DNA of 64,000 bases from JAPPLB01 sp965204095 (GTDB lineage: Bacteria; Acidobacteriota; Terriglobia; Bryobacterales; UBA6623). This document shows, in pieces, positions 53,866-62,796 of the stretch. A program made the translations under genes and the position numbers. Within the stretch, counting starts at the first letter, position 1; each line of letters opens with the position of its first letter. The stretch spans positions 5,766,001-5,830,000 of the forward strand of contig OZ241991.1 of assembly GCA_965204095.1 (NCBI GenBank), given 5' to 3'. Below the pieces are notes generated by a model. The model ran no database searches. It worked only from the letters and a program-made list of their open reading frames with translations, and had not been told where the DNA came from.

Positions 53866-55569
53866 ATGGTCCCGCCCGAGCGCCGCCTTCGGACTTTTAC
53901 CGCGCTCGCGGCGGTTGCCGGGCTTTGGCCCTGCATGGCCTTTTCGGAAGCGCCGGACCGCCTTCCCGTCTTCACCGAAAGACGGGAAGCCGCCGGTATC
54001 GCCTTCAAGCATCGCGCCAACCCGTCTGCCGACAAGTACCTCGTCGAGACGATGGGAGGCGGAGTCGCCGTATTCGATTTCAACAACGACAGCCTGCTCG
54101 ACATCCTGTTTGTGAACAGCGGTTCGTTGAGAAAGACGGAACGGGGGGTCGCGATCGACCGTTCGGAGTCAGCGTCCTGGAACCGCCTCTACGAGAACAA
54201 GGGCGGCGGCGCGTTCAGCGACGTCACGGAGAGGTCGGGCCTGTCCGGAAGCGCTACCGCGGTCTACGGCATGGGTGTCGCGACGGGCGACTACGACAAC
54301 GACGGTCTCACTGATGTCCTGCTCACCGGATTTCCCGAAGCCCGGCTTTATCGCAATCGCGGCGGCGGACGCTTCGAGGATGTCACCGGCGGCAGTGGCC
54401 TCGTCGTGCCCGGCTGGTCCGTCTCCGCCGGATTCTTCGACTACGACCGGGACGGCCTGCTCGACCTGTTCGTCACCCGCTACCTCGATTGGGACTTCTC
54501 CAAGCACGTCGAATGCGGCAAGGCCGTGCGCGTCTACTGCACGCCGAAGCGCCACCAGCCTGTAAGCAACATGCTGTTCCACAACGATGGCAATGGCGCC
54601 TTCAGCGATGTTTCGGAGCGGTCTGGTGTCGGCCGGGTGCTTGGCAAGGCCCTCGGCGTCGCGTTCCATGACTACGACGCGGATGGCTGGACCGATGTCG
54701 TCGTCGCCAACGACTCGGTCGCGCAGCTTCTGTTCCGAAACAATCGCGACGGCGCGTTCAGTGAGTTGGCGCTCGAGTCCGGCTTGGCCTACAACGATGA
54801 AGGCGGCAGCTTCTCCGGCATGGGAGTTGCCTTTGACGACTACAACAACGACAGCCGGCCTGACGTCTTGATCACCAATCTGGCCAAGGAACTGTATGCG
54901 CTCTATCGCAACGACGGACAGGGTTTGTTCACCTATGTGACACGGTCCTCCTACATCGGACGGATCACCAGCTTGATGTCCGGTTGGGGGACTCGTTTCT
55001 TCGACCACGACCTCGACGGCCGAAAGGACGTTTTTGTCGCGCAGAGCCATGTGATGGATAACGTCGAGGTTCTGGACTCCGCCCTCGTTTACCGCCAGCC
55101 GCCGCTGATGGCGCGTAACATCGGCGGCAAGTTCGAGGATGTTTCGGCCTCCAGCGGCGCTGCGTTCCGGCATGACTATGCGGGACGTGGAGCGGCCTTC
55201 GGCGATCTCGACAATGACGGCGACATCGACGTCGTCATGGCGGTGCTCGACGCCGAGCCCTTGCTCCTCTACAGCGACGCGTCTGAACGGGGCGGGCACT
55301 GGCTGATCGTCAACCCTCAGGGCGGAGCTTCGAACCGTCCGGTGCCGGGCGCGAAGATTCACATTCGCGATGCGAACGGCGGCGAGCAGTGGGGCTACTC
55401 GACCACGGCCGGGAGCTATCTCTCTGCAAGCGACCACCGTGTCCATTTCGGACTGGGCGCCAGCGACCGGCTCGAGTGGGTCCGCGTCGAGTGGCCGAGC
55501 GGCGTACTGCGCGAGCTGAAGGACGTCGCAGCGGACCAGGTTCTTACCATCGAGGAGCCTGCCCCATGA
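53866..55569 (+). CDS. Secreted FG-GAP/VCBS repeat protein with ASPIC/UnbV domain
   Basis: Exported beta-propeller of 567 residues with signal peptide RRLRTFTALAAVAGLWPCMA. At least five calcium-binding FG-GAP/VCBS repeats have DxDxDGxxD-type cores (FDFNNDSLLDI, GDYDNDGLTDV, FDYDRDGLLDL, HDYDADGWTDV, DDYNNDSRPDV, GDLDNDGDIDV). The C-terminal ~75 residues are the ASPIC/UnbV domain (GGEQWGYSTTAGSYLSASDHRVHFGLG). These proteins are expanded in Acidobacteriota and Bacteroidota; their ligands are unknown. The stop overlaps the TPR gene start (ATGA). Confidence 0.9.
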   Translation: MVPPERRLRTFTALAAVAGLWPCMAFSEAPDRLPVFTERREAAGIAFKHRANPSADKYLVETMGGGVAVFDFNNDSLLDILFVNSGSLRKTERGVAIDRSESASWNRLYENKGGGAFSDVTERSGLSGSATAVYGMGVATGDYDNDGLTDVLLTGFPEARLYRNRGGGRFEDVTGGSGLVVPGWSVSAGFFDYDRDGLLDLFVTRYLDWDFSKHVECGKAVRVYCTPKRHQPVSNMLFHNDGNGAFSDVSERSGVGRVLGKALGVAFHDYDADGWTDVVVANDSVAQLLFRNNRDGAFSELALESGLAYNDEGGSFSGMGVAFDDYNNDSRPDVLITNLAKELYALYRNDGQGLFTYVTRSSYIGRITSLMSGWGTRFFDHDLDGRKDVFVAQSHVMDNVEVLDSALVYRQPPLMARNIGGKFEDVSASSGAAFRHDYAGRGAAFGDLDNDGDIDVVMAVLDAEPLLLYSDASERGGHWLIVNPQGGASNRPVPGAKIHIRDANGGEQWGYSTTAGSYLSASDHRVHFGLGASDRLEWVRVEWPSGVLRELKDVAADQVLTIEEPAP

Positions 55570-56732
55570 AGCGGCCTCACGACGCCGCAGGCGCGTCTCG
55601 CATCGTGCCTGTTTGCCTGTCGGTGCTGGGGTTCCTCGTGATCGCTTTCTCCCCCTTCTCTTCGGAGCCGCTGCGTTCGCAGACTCCGCCCGGCCCGGAA
55701 GTCGTGGCGCACGTGAAGGCGGGACTCCAAGCTCGCCGGGAACAGCGCTACGCGGATGCCCGCCGCGAATTGGAGGCAGCCGTCAAGCTGGCCCCGCAGA
55801 TCGCCGAGATCCATTTGAACCTGGGACTCGTTTACCACGAACAGGCTGAGCCGGACTTGGCCGTGGGGGCGTTGGGGAAGGCGCTCGTGCTCAAGCCCGA
55901 AGTGAAAGGCGCCCGCATGCTGCTGGGCTTCAACCTGCTGGCGCTCGGGCGCTACGGCCCGGCCGCGGAGCACCTCGAGAAGGCCTATCAGGAGGACCCG
56001 GCTCCGCAGATCAGCTACTGGTTGGGGTTGTCCTACTTGAACTCGGGCCGGCCTCGCGAGGCGATTCCCAGGCTCGAGGAGGCGCTTGAAGAACAACCCG
56101 AGAACGCCGACCTGCTCTATTACGCTGCCAGGGCCTATTCGGCAGTGTCGGCGCAGCTCCGGTTGACTTTGCTGCGGACGGCTCCTGACTCCGCTCGCGC
56201 CCGTCAGTCGATCGGCGATGATCATGCCCTCAACGGCCGCATGGACCAGGCCATCGTCGAATACGAGGCGGCCTTGGAGCGGACTCCCCAGGCTGTCGGC
56301 ATTCACAGGGCGCTCGGCGACCTTTACCGCGAAGCGTCACGCCTCGATGATGCCGCTCGGCACTACGAGTTGGAGCTGCGCCTCGCGCCCGGCGACTTGG
56401 AGACGAACTATCGCTTCGGGTCGGTTCTGTTGCTGCTTGGCCGCTCCGAAGATGCGCTCGGCCATTTGCGGGCCGCCGTGGACGGCGATCCCACGAACAC
56501 CGAGGCGCTCTTCAGCTTGGGCAAGGCGCTGTTCGATCAGTCGGACCTGGGCGCTGCGGAAAATGCTTTTCGCGAGGTCCTTGCGAATCGCCCCACCCTG
56601 CAGCAGGCCATGTCTTCGCACTACGAAATCGCCCGGATCCTGCGAAGGCGGGACATGCCGGAAGCGGCCGCCGAGCATCTGAATGTGTTCAGGAAGCTGC
56701 GTGGTCAGTTGATCCGCGCGGAGCAGAAGTGA
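55566..56732 (+). CDS. Secreted tetratricopeptide-repeat protein
   Basis: Protein of 388 residues translationally coupled to the UnbV protein. A signal/anchor (IVPVCLSVLGFLVIAFSPF) is followed by about nine TPR units, e.g. AEIHLNLGLVYHEQAEPDLAVGAL, ISYWLGLSYLNSGRPREAIPRL and IHRALGDLYREASRLDDAARHY (each shown only in part by its TPR signature). UnbV-TPR pairs recur in Acidobacteriota and probably form one exported complex (inference). Confidence 0.87.
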   Translation: MKRPHDAAGASRIVPVCLSVLGFLVIAFSPFSSEPLRSQTPPGPEVVAHVKAGLQARREQRYADARRELEAAVKLAPQIAEIHLNLGLVYHEQAEPDLAVGALGKALVLKPEVKGARMLLGFNLLALGRYGPAAEHLEKAYQEDPAPQISYWLGLSYLNSGRPREAIPRLEEALEEQPENADLLYYAARAYSAVSAQLRLTLLRTAPDSARARQSIGDDHALNGRMDQAIVEYEAALERTPQAVGIHRALGDLYREASRLDDAARHYELELRLAPGDLETNYRFGSVLLLLGRSEDALGHLRAAVDGDPTNTEALFSLGKALFDQSDLGAAENAFREVLANRPTLQQAMSSHYEIARILRRRDMPEAAAEHLNVFRKLRGQLIRAEQK

Positions 56733-56810
56733 TAACAGCCCGTGTTGAAACCCCGCGAAGCACCGAGAGCGGCCCGCGTAGCACCGTGAACGGCGCTGCG
56801 CCCGGCTGAC

Positions 56811-56942
56811 TGGCCTGTATTTCTCACCACGTGGCGAGGCGAAGTGCGTGACGGGGCCGTCAGGACGAGGCCCGCGCCGGCAAAGAGGCCTTTAAGGTTT
56901 TTCACGAATCACGAGACACAAAACACGAATCACGGCTTTTTA
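56811..56942 (+). repeat. Dispersed TIR element copy R11 (type B, truncated on the right)
   Basis: Left TIR (CCTGTATTTCTCACCAC) and left arm, then the type B core (CCTTTAAGGTTTTTCACG and CACGAATCACGG). It ends at CTTTT with no right TIR. The last three codons and the TGA stop of the MauG-like gene lie inside the core end. Confidence 0.85.
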
Positions 56943-57940
56943 ATCCCCTCGCGCACCGGCCCGGTCAGCGTCTGAAGGAATGCCACCAGCGCTTCCTTTT
57001 CCGCATCCGTGAGCCGTAGCGGCAACAGCTCGCGGTCGAGCCACGGGTTCCGGTTGCCGCCGCGATTGTAGTAGTCCGCTACGTCGCTCAACGTGGCAAG
57101 GCTGCCGTCGTGCATGTAGGGGGCGCGGCTGGCGACGTTGCGCAGCGTCGGCGTCTTGAACGAACCCCGATCGTTCTCCCGCTTCGTGAACCGGAAACGG
57201 CCCAGGTCCGCCAACTCGCCGTCCTTCCACGCGATGCCGGTGTTGCGGAACTTCTCGTCGGTGAGGTTCGGACCCAGGTGGCAGTCGGTGCAATTGCCTT
57301 TCCCGCGGAAGATCTCGAGGCCGCGGCGCTCCAACTCGGTCAGCGCGTCGCCTTCGCCGTTCAGGTACCGGTCGTAGCGGGAGTTGCCCGCGAGGATCGT
57401 CCTCACATAGCTGGCCAAGGCGTGCGACACGTGCTGTTCGGTGATGGCGTGTCCGAAGACGCTGTCGAACTCCGCGGCGTACTCCTCATCCGCCCGGAGC
57501 CGCGCCACGGCTTCCTCCAGCGTCATGTCCATCTCCTTGTCGTTGATGATCGGCTGGAGAACCTGCTCCTCGAGTGTCGGGATGCGCCCGTCCCAGAAAA
57601 ACGCCGTGCCGTAAGCGCGATTGAGGATCGCCGGGACGCGGCGAGCGCCGATGCGTCCGAAGACGCCTTCGGCCAGGGGCTTGTCGTCGGTGAAGTTCCG
57701 CTTCGGGTCGTGACACGTCGAGCAAGCGACCGTGCCGTCGCGGGAAAGCTGTTTCTCGTTGAAGAGCCGCCGGCCCAGCTCGACTTTCTCTCGCGTGAGC
57801 GGGTTGTCTTCCGGGACCGGCAGGTAGTTGTCGAGCCCGAGAGGGATGTCGAGACGTTCGGCGGCCGGCAAGGCGGCCAGAGTTGCGGCGAACACGCCGG
57901 CAACGAGTGCTGAAAGACGCATCGTTTCCCATATTTTCAC
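56930..57940 (-). CDS. Cytochrome c peroxidase / MauG family di-haem protein
   Basis: Periplasmic di-haem enzyme of 336 residues with a signal peptide (LSALVAGVFAATLAALPA). Haem-binding CSTCH is near residue 73 and CTDCH near 217. RVPAILNRAYGTAFFWDGR and YMHDGSLATLSDVADYYNRGG are typical. It reduces hydrogen peroxide or performs oxidative modification of a partner. It is divergent from the heptahaem cytochrome across ~15 bases, suggesting shared control and a common electron-transfer role. The final residues KKP and the stop come from repeat R11. Confidence 0.92.
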   Translation of the reverse strand: MKIWETMRLSALVAGVFAATLAALPAAERLDIPLGLDNYLPVPEDNPLTREKVELGRRLFNEKQLSRDGTVACSTCHDPKRNFTDDKPLAEGVFGRIGARRVPAILNRAYGTAFFWDGRIPTLEEQVLQPIINDKEMDMTLEEAVARLRADEEYAAEFDSVFGHAITEQHVSHALASYVRTILAGNSRYDRYLNGEGDALTELERRGLEIFRGKGNCTDCHLGPNLTDEKFRNTGIAWKDGELADLGRFRFTKRENDRGSFKTPTLRNVASRAPYMHDGSLATLSDVADYYNRGGNRNPWLDRELLPLRLTDAEKEALVAFLQTLTGPVREGIKKP

Positions 57941-57955
57941 TCACGAGTCACTACG

Positions 57956-59137
57956 ATGGAAATGAGGCGGAGTATGACTTCGCGAGCCGGAACAACACTC
58001 CTCGACGCCAGGGGCCGCGCTTGGGCGGCGGCCTGCTCGTCTTTCTTGACGGCAATGGTCGCCTTGGCGCTGCCTTTGTCGGCCTGGGACGCAGCTCCGG
58101 ACGACCGTGGCGGCGATTACGTCGGCGCGGCCATCTGCGCGGGCTGCCACAAGGACCAATTCGAGCAACAAAGCCGCAGCGGGCACGCCCGTTCGCTGCG
58201 GCCGCTCTCGCGGCATGAGGATCTTCGCTCGCTCTTGGACGGCGTCGAGGTGGAACGGGAACCTGGATACCGCTATCGCTTTTTCGTCGAGGAGGGCGAA
58301 TTGCGCGTCACCGTCAGTGGCGGAGAAGCGCGGAAGACCGTGCCGGTCGAATGGGCCTTCGGCGCGATGGAGCAGGCCATTACCTTTGTCAGCCAGGTCG
58401 ACGAGGACCATTACGTCGAGCACCACCTCAGCTACTACGCCGCGTTGCAAGGGCTGGCGCCCACGCCCGGCCATCAGGGGTCGCGGGCCGCGAACGCGGA
58501 TGAAGCTCTGGGCGTTTACTACGAAACGTTCGATCCCCAGCCCAAGATCATGCGCTGCTTCCAGTGCCACTCGACCGGGCCGCTGGCGTTAGGCCCGAAC
58601 CTGTCGTTGGAGCCGCGCGAGTTGGGCATCCGCTGCGAGGCTTGTCACGGACCCGGCCGCGCCCACGTCGAGGCCATAGACGGGGGCGAGTCCGCGAAGA
58701 TCCGGGCGTCGGTCCGCAACCCGAAGAACATGTCGGCCCGGCAGCAGACGGAGTTCTGCGGGGCTTGCCATCGTCCGCCGGCCTCCGACGGAGCTTCCAT
58801 CGACTGGCGCGATCCTTGGAACGTTCGCCATCAGCCGGTCTACCTCACGCAGAGCAAGTGCTTCGTCGAAAGCCCCGGATCACTGAGTTGCTTCACCTGC
58901 CACGATCCACACAATCCGCTCCTGCAAAATGCCCCGGCCTATTACAGCGGGAAATGCCGCTCGTGCCACGACCGGCCGGCTCACCCGGAGGGACTGTGGG
59001 TGTCCGGCAATCAAGCGGACTCCTGCATCGGCTGTCACATGCCGGCGGTCATTCCGCAAGAGCATCTCAGGTTCACGAACCACTGGATCGGGGTGTATCC
59101 CCCCGGCGCGGTGCTTCGGCCCGGGCAGGCGCGCTGA
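57956..59137 (+). CDS. Seven-haem c-type cytochrome
   Basis: Exported multihaem protein of 393 residues with an N-terminal signal (SSFLTAMVALALPLSA). Seven CxxCH motifs are visible in order: CAGCH, CFQCH, CEACH, CGACH, CFTCH, CRSCH, CIGCH. It resembles the cytochrome c554/NrfA-like proteins of acidobacterial genomes, often fused or linked to TPR proteins. The role is periplasmic electron transfer; the redox partner could be the divergent MauG-like protein. ATG 57974 is an alternative start. Confidence 0.9.
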   Translation: MEMRRSMTSRAGTTLLDARGRAWAAACSSFLTAMVALALPLSAWDAAPDDRGGDYVGAAICAGCHKDQFEQQSRSGHARSLRPLSRHEDLRSLLDGVEVEREPGYRYRFFVEEGELRVTVSGGEARKTVPVEWAFGAMEQAITFVSQVDEDHYVEHHLSYYAALQGLAPTPGHQGSRAANADEALGVYYETFDPQPKIMRCFQCHSTGPLALGPNLSLEPRELGIRCEACHGPGRAHVEAIDGGESAKIRASVRNPKNMSARQQTEFCGACHRPPASDGASIDWRDPWNVRHQPVYLTQSKCFVESPGSLSCFTCHDPHNPLLQNAPAYYSGKCRSCHDRPAHPEGLWVSGNQADSCIGCHMPAVIPQEHLRFTNHWIGVYPPGAVLRPGQAR

Positions 59138-59146
59138 TCGTCGATC

Positions 59147-59319
59147 AACCTGCATGTCTCACAACGAGGCGAGGAGAAGTGCGTGAGAGGCCGTCAGGAC
59201 GAGGCGCGCGCCGCTTCGCGCAAGCAACATGGCTTTTAAGGTTTTTCACGAGACACGAGACACGAAACACGGCCTTTTTCGCCTGCTTCGGCCGTCGGGT
59301 GGTGAGAAAGGCAGGCTAA
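59147..59319 (+). repeat. Dispersed TIR element copy R12 (type B core)
   Basis: Both ends are present (ACCTGCATGTCTCAC ... GTGGTGAGAAAGGCAGGCTA), with the type B core of CACGAGACACGAAACACGG units. The right CTA is the stop codon of the enolase-superfamily gene. Confidence 0.88.
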
Positions 59320-60467
59320 CCGATGCGGTACTTGTCGATCGTCTCTTCGTTCACTTCGACTCCCAAGCCCGGTCCCTGCGGCACGGCGACGTAGCCGTCT
59401 TCGATGCGCAGCGGCTCCTGGACGAGTGAGCGGCTGAGAGGCCCCTGCGACGTGTTGAACTCGACGAATACGGCCCGGCGTTGGAAGGCGTTCAAGTGCA
59501 GCGAGGCGGCCGTCAACAAATCCGAGCACCAGGAATGGGGGATCACCAGCCGGTTCGCCAGTTCCGCCATGTGGACGATCTTGCGGGCCGTCGTAAACCC
59601 GCCGCAACGCGTCAAGTCGGGTTGCAGGATGTCCACCTTCCCGCGGTCGATCAACTGCCGGAAGCCCCACTCGGTGGCCTCTTGTTCGCCGCAAGCGATC
59701 GCGGTCTCGACGCTCTCGGCAACCTTGCCGTAGCCGTCATAGTCCTCCGGATGCAGAATCTCTTCGATGAAGTACGGCCGGAACGGCTCGATCGACCGCA
59801 CGACGGTAATGGCCTGTTTCGGCGTGCGCTCGATGAACCAGCCGGTATCGACCATCAGGTCGTTCTGATCGCCCATCTCTTCGCGTGCGGCCTCAACCAA
59901 GCGCACGTCCTGATCGGGGTTCCGGCCGAAGACGCCCCATCCGAACTTCACCGCCGTGAATCCCTGGTCCAGGTAGATGCGGGTCGCCTGGCGCATCGCT
60001 TCGGGCGCGCCCCGAAACAACGTGCTCGCATAGGCGCGCACCTTGTCCCGCCAAGCCGCCCCCAACAGGATGTGGATGGGCTGCCGGTAGAACTTGCCTG
60101 CGATGTCCCACAGCGCGATGTCGATGGCGGAGATCGCCTGGATCACGACGCCGCGGCGTCCGTAGTAGATGCTGCCGCGGTACATCTTGTACCAGAGGCG
60201 TTCCATTTCCAGAGGATTCTGTCCGACGATCAGCGATGCCAGGCCGTCGAAGGCTTCCAGGCCGCCTTCGGCCCAGCGCGGCGCGTCGATCGCCGCCTTG
60301 GCCACCGACGGCGCCGTCTCGATGTCCGAGTAGCCCGTGATGCCGGCATCCGTCGATACCTTGACCAGGCCGAGAAAGGTCGCCCCCAGGGGTTCCTCCG
60401 CGCTGTCAGGCGCGTTGTAGAACCCCGGCGATTTGAGAATGATCAGTTCGACGTCGGTGATCTTCAT
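59316..60467 (-). CDS. Mandelate racemase/muconate lactonizing enzyme family (enolase superfamily)
   Basis: Mg-dependent sugar-acid dehydratase or racemase type, 383 residues. The N-terminal capping domain runs to ~130. Barrel residues: GFTAVKFGWG (Lys base), DLMVDTGWF (Asp ligand), FIEEILHPEDYDGY (Glu ligand), ACGEQEATEW (Glu ligand), LQPDLTRCGGFT and the C-terminal HSWCSDL His. This set fits the acid-sugar dehydratase subgroup (mandelate racemase-like His/Asp dyad). The stop TAG is the terminal trinucleotide of repeat R12. Confidence 0.88.
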   Translation of the reverse strand: MKITDVELIILKSPGFYNAPDSAEEPLGATFLGLVKVSTDAGITGYSDIETAPSVAKAAIDAPRWAEGGLEAFDGLASLIVGQNPLEMERLWYKMYRGSIYYGRRGVVIQAISAIDIALWDIAGKFYRQPIHILLGAAWRDKVRAYASTLFRGAPEAMRQATRIYLDQGFTAVKFGWGVFGRNPDQDVRLVEAAREEMGDQNDLMVDTGWFIERTPKQAITVVRSIEPFRPYFIEEILHPEDYDGYGKVAESVETAIACGEQEATEWGFRQLIDRGKVDILQPDLTRCGGFTTARKIVHMAELANRLVIPHSWCSDLLTAASLHLNAFQRRAVFVEFNTSQGPLSRSLVQEPLRIEDGYVAVPQGPGLGVEVNEETIDKYRIG

Positions 60468-60528
60468 GGTTTTGCTGGCAGTCCGTGGTGAAACCGTGCG
60501 TGGCGCCGAAAGCGGTGAGGCTCCCGGC

Positions 60529-60709
60529 TGTCAAGGCGCGCCGCCAACGCCGGTAACACGACCTTTACGGGTCACCGGCTGTCGGACATTTCTTCCTGGA
60601 GCGAACCAAGCTCCCGCCAAAGGTTTTCACTAAAAACTGAAAACTAATAACTAACCACGCCCCTTTTTTCGCCTCCTCCGACCGTCATGCGGTGAGACAC
60701 GCAGGCTAC
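60529..60709 (+). repeat. Dispersed TIR element copy R13 (type C core, left end lost)
   Basis: Shares the type C core with R8 (GCCGGTAACACG, TCCTGGAGCGAACCA, AAAGGTTTTCACTAA), followed by a diverged right arm and TIR (GCGGTGAGACACGCAGGCTA). The left TIR is not recognisable. The right CTA is the stop codon of the AstE-like gene. Confidence 0.78.
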
Positions 60710-61734
60710 GATCCCGGCTCGCGGGCCACGACATACAGCGTGGCGCCCTTGGCGACCATCGCCCGGAAGTGAAGCATGAGCACCCAGCCGGCGCGGTTCG
60801 TGCGGATATCGAGCGCGGGGGCCGAGTGGTCGGAAAAATCATGCAGCCGGCCCAGCAGGTCCCCGGCCTCGACTCGCTGCCCCAGGCGGACCACCGGTTC
60901 CCACACGCCATCGCGCGGCGTCGGGACGTAGTCATCGAGGTTCGCGGCGTCCACCAGCCGGGTGGGCTCGCTGCCCTCTTCGCGAATCCTGACCATTTCG
61001 CCGTCGAGCAGGCCGTAGTGCCTCAGGACGTTCTTGATGCCTTCGTACGCATGCCGCGTGCCGTCGACGTGGGTCGACTCGCCGTAGCCGAATTCTCCGC
61101 CGATCGTGATCTTTCCATCCGCCTCGGCTTCGTCGGTAAGCAGCCCCGAGGTCATGTCACTCGAATACACCAGGATGAACGGTGTGTCGAACAGCCGCGC
61201 AACGCGCTCGATTTCCGCCCGCTGCGCCGGGTCGGGAATGGGATGAAACGACGAGCAGAAGGGAAAACATCCCTCCATGCCCCCGGAGTGGATATCCAGC
61301 ACGACATGGACCTGGGGAAAGAGGTAGCGCTTCACGAAGTCGGCGATACGGTACGAGATGGTCCCTCCCGGATCTCCCGGGAACGCGCGATTCATGTTCA
61401 CCCCGTCAAGTGGCGACACCCGAAGGTTGGCCGTGCAGGCCCCGGGACTCAACTGGGGGACCAGGATCACCCGGCCGCGCAGCGCCGCGGCGTCAAGGTC
61501 CTGACAGAGGCGCTTGACCGAAACCTGGCCTTCGTACTCGTTGCCGTGCGTGCCGCCGAAAGCCACGACGGCGGGCGGGGAAGTCGATGCCCCGCCGCCG
61601 CGTGTCCCGTTGATCACCGTCAGCGGAAGCAGCGAGTAGCCCCAGGTGCTGTCCAGATGGAACGCCACCTGATAGTGATGCTTGCCTGGCTTTTTGAAAT
61701 CGATCTTCTTCGGGTCGTAGACAACTTCTGGCAT
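60706..61734 (-). CDS. Succinylglutamate desuccinylase/aspartoacylase family deacylase
   Basis: Zinc carboxypeptidase-like deacylase of the AstE/AspA/DoeB type, 342 residues. ATG 61732-61734 is chosen; the longer frame to 61854 lies in non-coding sequence. Zinc ligands are His and Glu in GGTHGNEYEG and His in LDIHSGG; GGEFGYGE carries the catalytic Glu. A lipoyl-like C-terminal domain (VEAGDLLGRLHDFSD) is typical of the DoeB-like branch. Substrate is an N-acyl amino acid. The stop TAG is in repeat R13. Confidence 0.88.
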   Translation of the reverse strand: MPEVVYDPKKIDFKKPGKHHYQVAFHLDSTWGYSLLPLTVINGTRGGGASTSPPAVVAFGGTHGNEYEGQVSVKRLCQDLDAAALRGRVILVPQLSPGACTANLRVSPLDGVNMNRAFPGDPGGTISYRIADFVKRYLFPQVHVVLDIHSGGMEGCFPFCSSFHPIPDPAQRAEIERVARLFDTPFILVYSSDMTSGLLTDEAEADGKITIGGEFGYGESTHVDGTRHAYEGIKNVLRHYGLLDGEMVRIREEGSEPTRLVDAANLDDYVPTPRDGVWEPVVRLGQRVEAGDLLGRLHDFSDHSAPALDIRTNRAGWVLMLHFRAMVAKGATLYVVAREPGS

Positions 61735-61750
61735 GGCGCCCTTTCGGGAA

Positions 61751-61785
61751 TGTTCGGCCGTCGAGTGGTGAGGAATGTAGGTTAA
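61751..61785 (+). repeat. Dispersed TIR element remnant R14 (right end only)
   Basis: About 35 bp matching only the right arm and TIR (TTCGGCCGTCGAGTGGTGAG, then GAATGTAGGTTAA). It lies just upstream of the AstE-like gene start and shows that copies decay. Confidence 0.65.
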
Positions 61786-61974
61786 TCCAAGAGCATCCCA
61801 TCTGAGCGGGCCTCTTGCCAAGGGGAACCTTCTGGGTTGCACGAACAGCGGCACGTTCGATATTGCCTTGACACTTGTCTGCTGGTATTTCGTTCGGCAT
61901 GAAGGACGGGCGAGGCGCGGGGGACGGCGTTCCCCGACAATACAGAGTCAAGCGCGGACAGGGGAGCAAACGTG

Positions 61975-62796
61975 ATGCGGGCTTTGTTGGAGCAGTTCAC
62001 GGAACAGGGTTTCGTCGTCTTGCCGAGCTTCCTCTCGCGGCGGCAGGTCTCTGTCCTCAATGAAGCGGTCGACGAGTCGCTGCTCCGGTATCCGCAGGAC
62101 TGGTGGGAGTTGAGCGACTCCTTCCGCCAGGCTCCGAACGTTCTGCCTCGGACCGCTGCGTTCGACTTCACGATCGAGCAGCAGCCCGTCCTCGATCTGG
62201 TCACGGCGTGGTTTGGCGAGGACATCTCCTTCGAGGAGTTCTCGATCCTGGTCCGTGATCCGACCATGAACCTCGACGAGGCCAAGGGATGGCACCGCGA
62301 CATCACCCGCGACTATTCCCGGCGGGCCGAAATCGACGCCGTTTCGCTGGTCTTTCTCCTCACCGACGTCGGCGAGCGGGACCACTGCTTCAGCATCATC
62401 CCCGGCAGTCACGACTGCTGGTTGGACTTGCGGCCCAATGAACACCGCCCCGAGCAGGAGTTTGACATCATCGCCCCGGCCGGCTCGGCGATTCTCTTCC
62501 ATGCGCGGTGCCTGCATTGCGGCAAGCTCAAACCAGGCAGCCGTCAGAGACGAAGTCTCCACGTCTACTATTCCCGCGCCGCCGGCCCGCGGACGTCCGA
62601 ATGGACCGAGATTCCGGAGCGGCTGTACCGCAAGGCCGATCCCTCGTTGCCCCCGCGGCTCTATGCGAAGTGGAGCCGGAGGGATGTGTTCGACGGGACC
62701 GGCAGGAAGCCTCGCGACCTGCCGCCTGGTCTGTCGATGGCGGCCCTGCTGAGAGAGGTGCAGCGGCGCGCCCGTGAGGAGACGGCGCGCATGTAG
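61975..62796 (+). CDS. Phytanoyl-CoA dioxygenase family Fe(II)/2-oxoglutarate oxygenase
   Basis: Non-haem iron oxygenase of 273 residues. The iron-binding HxD is in KGWHRDITRD (near 107-109), the distal His in ILFHARCLHCGKL and the 2-oxoglutarate Arg in SRQRRSLHVYYSR. VFLLTDVGERDHCFSIIPGSH is a family hallmark. GGGGAG precedes ATG 61975; GTG 61972 is possible. Substrate unknown; related enzymes hydroxylate lipids, ectoine or small metabolites. The stop TAG is the outermost TAG of repeat R15. Confidence 0.88.
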   Translation: MRALLEQFTEQGFVVLPSFLSRRQVSVLNEAVDESLLRYPQDWWELSDSFRQAPNVLPRTAAFDFTIEQQPVLDLVTAWFGEDISFEEFSILVRDPTMNLDEAKGWHRDITRDYSRRAEIDAVSLVFLLTDVGERDHCFSIIPGSHDCWLDLRPNEHRPEQEFDIIAPAGSAILFHARCLHCGKLKPGSRQRRSLHVYYSRAAGPRTSEWTEIPERLYRKADPSLPPRLYAKWSRRDVFDGTGRKPRDLPPGLSMAALLREVQRRAREETARM

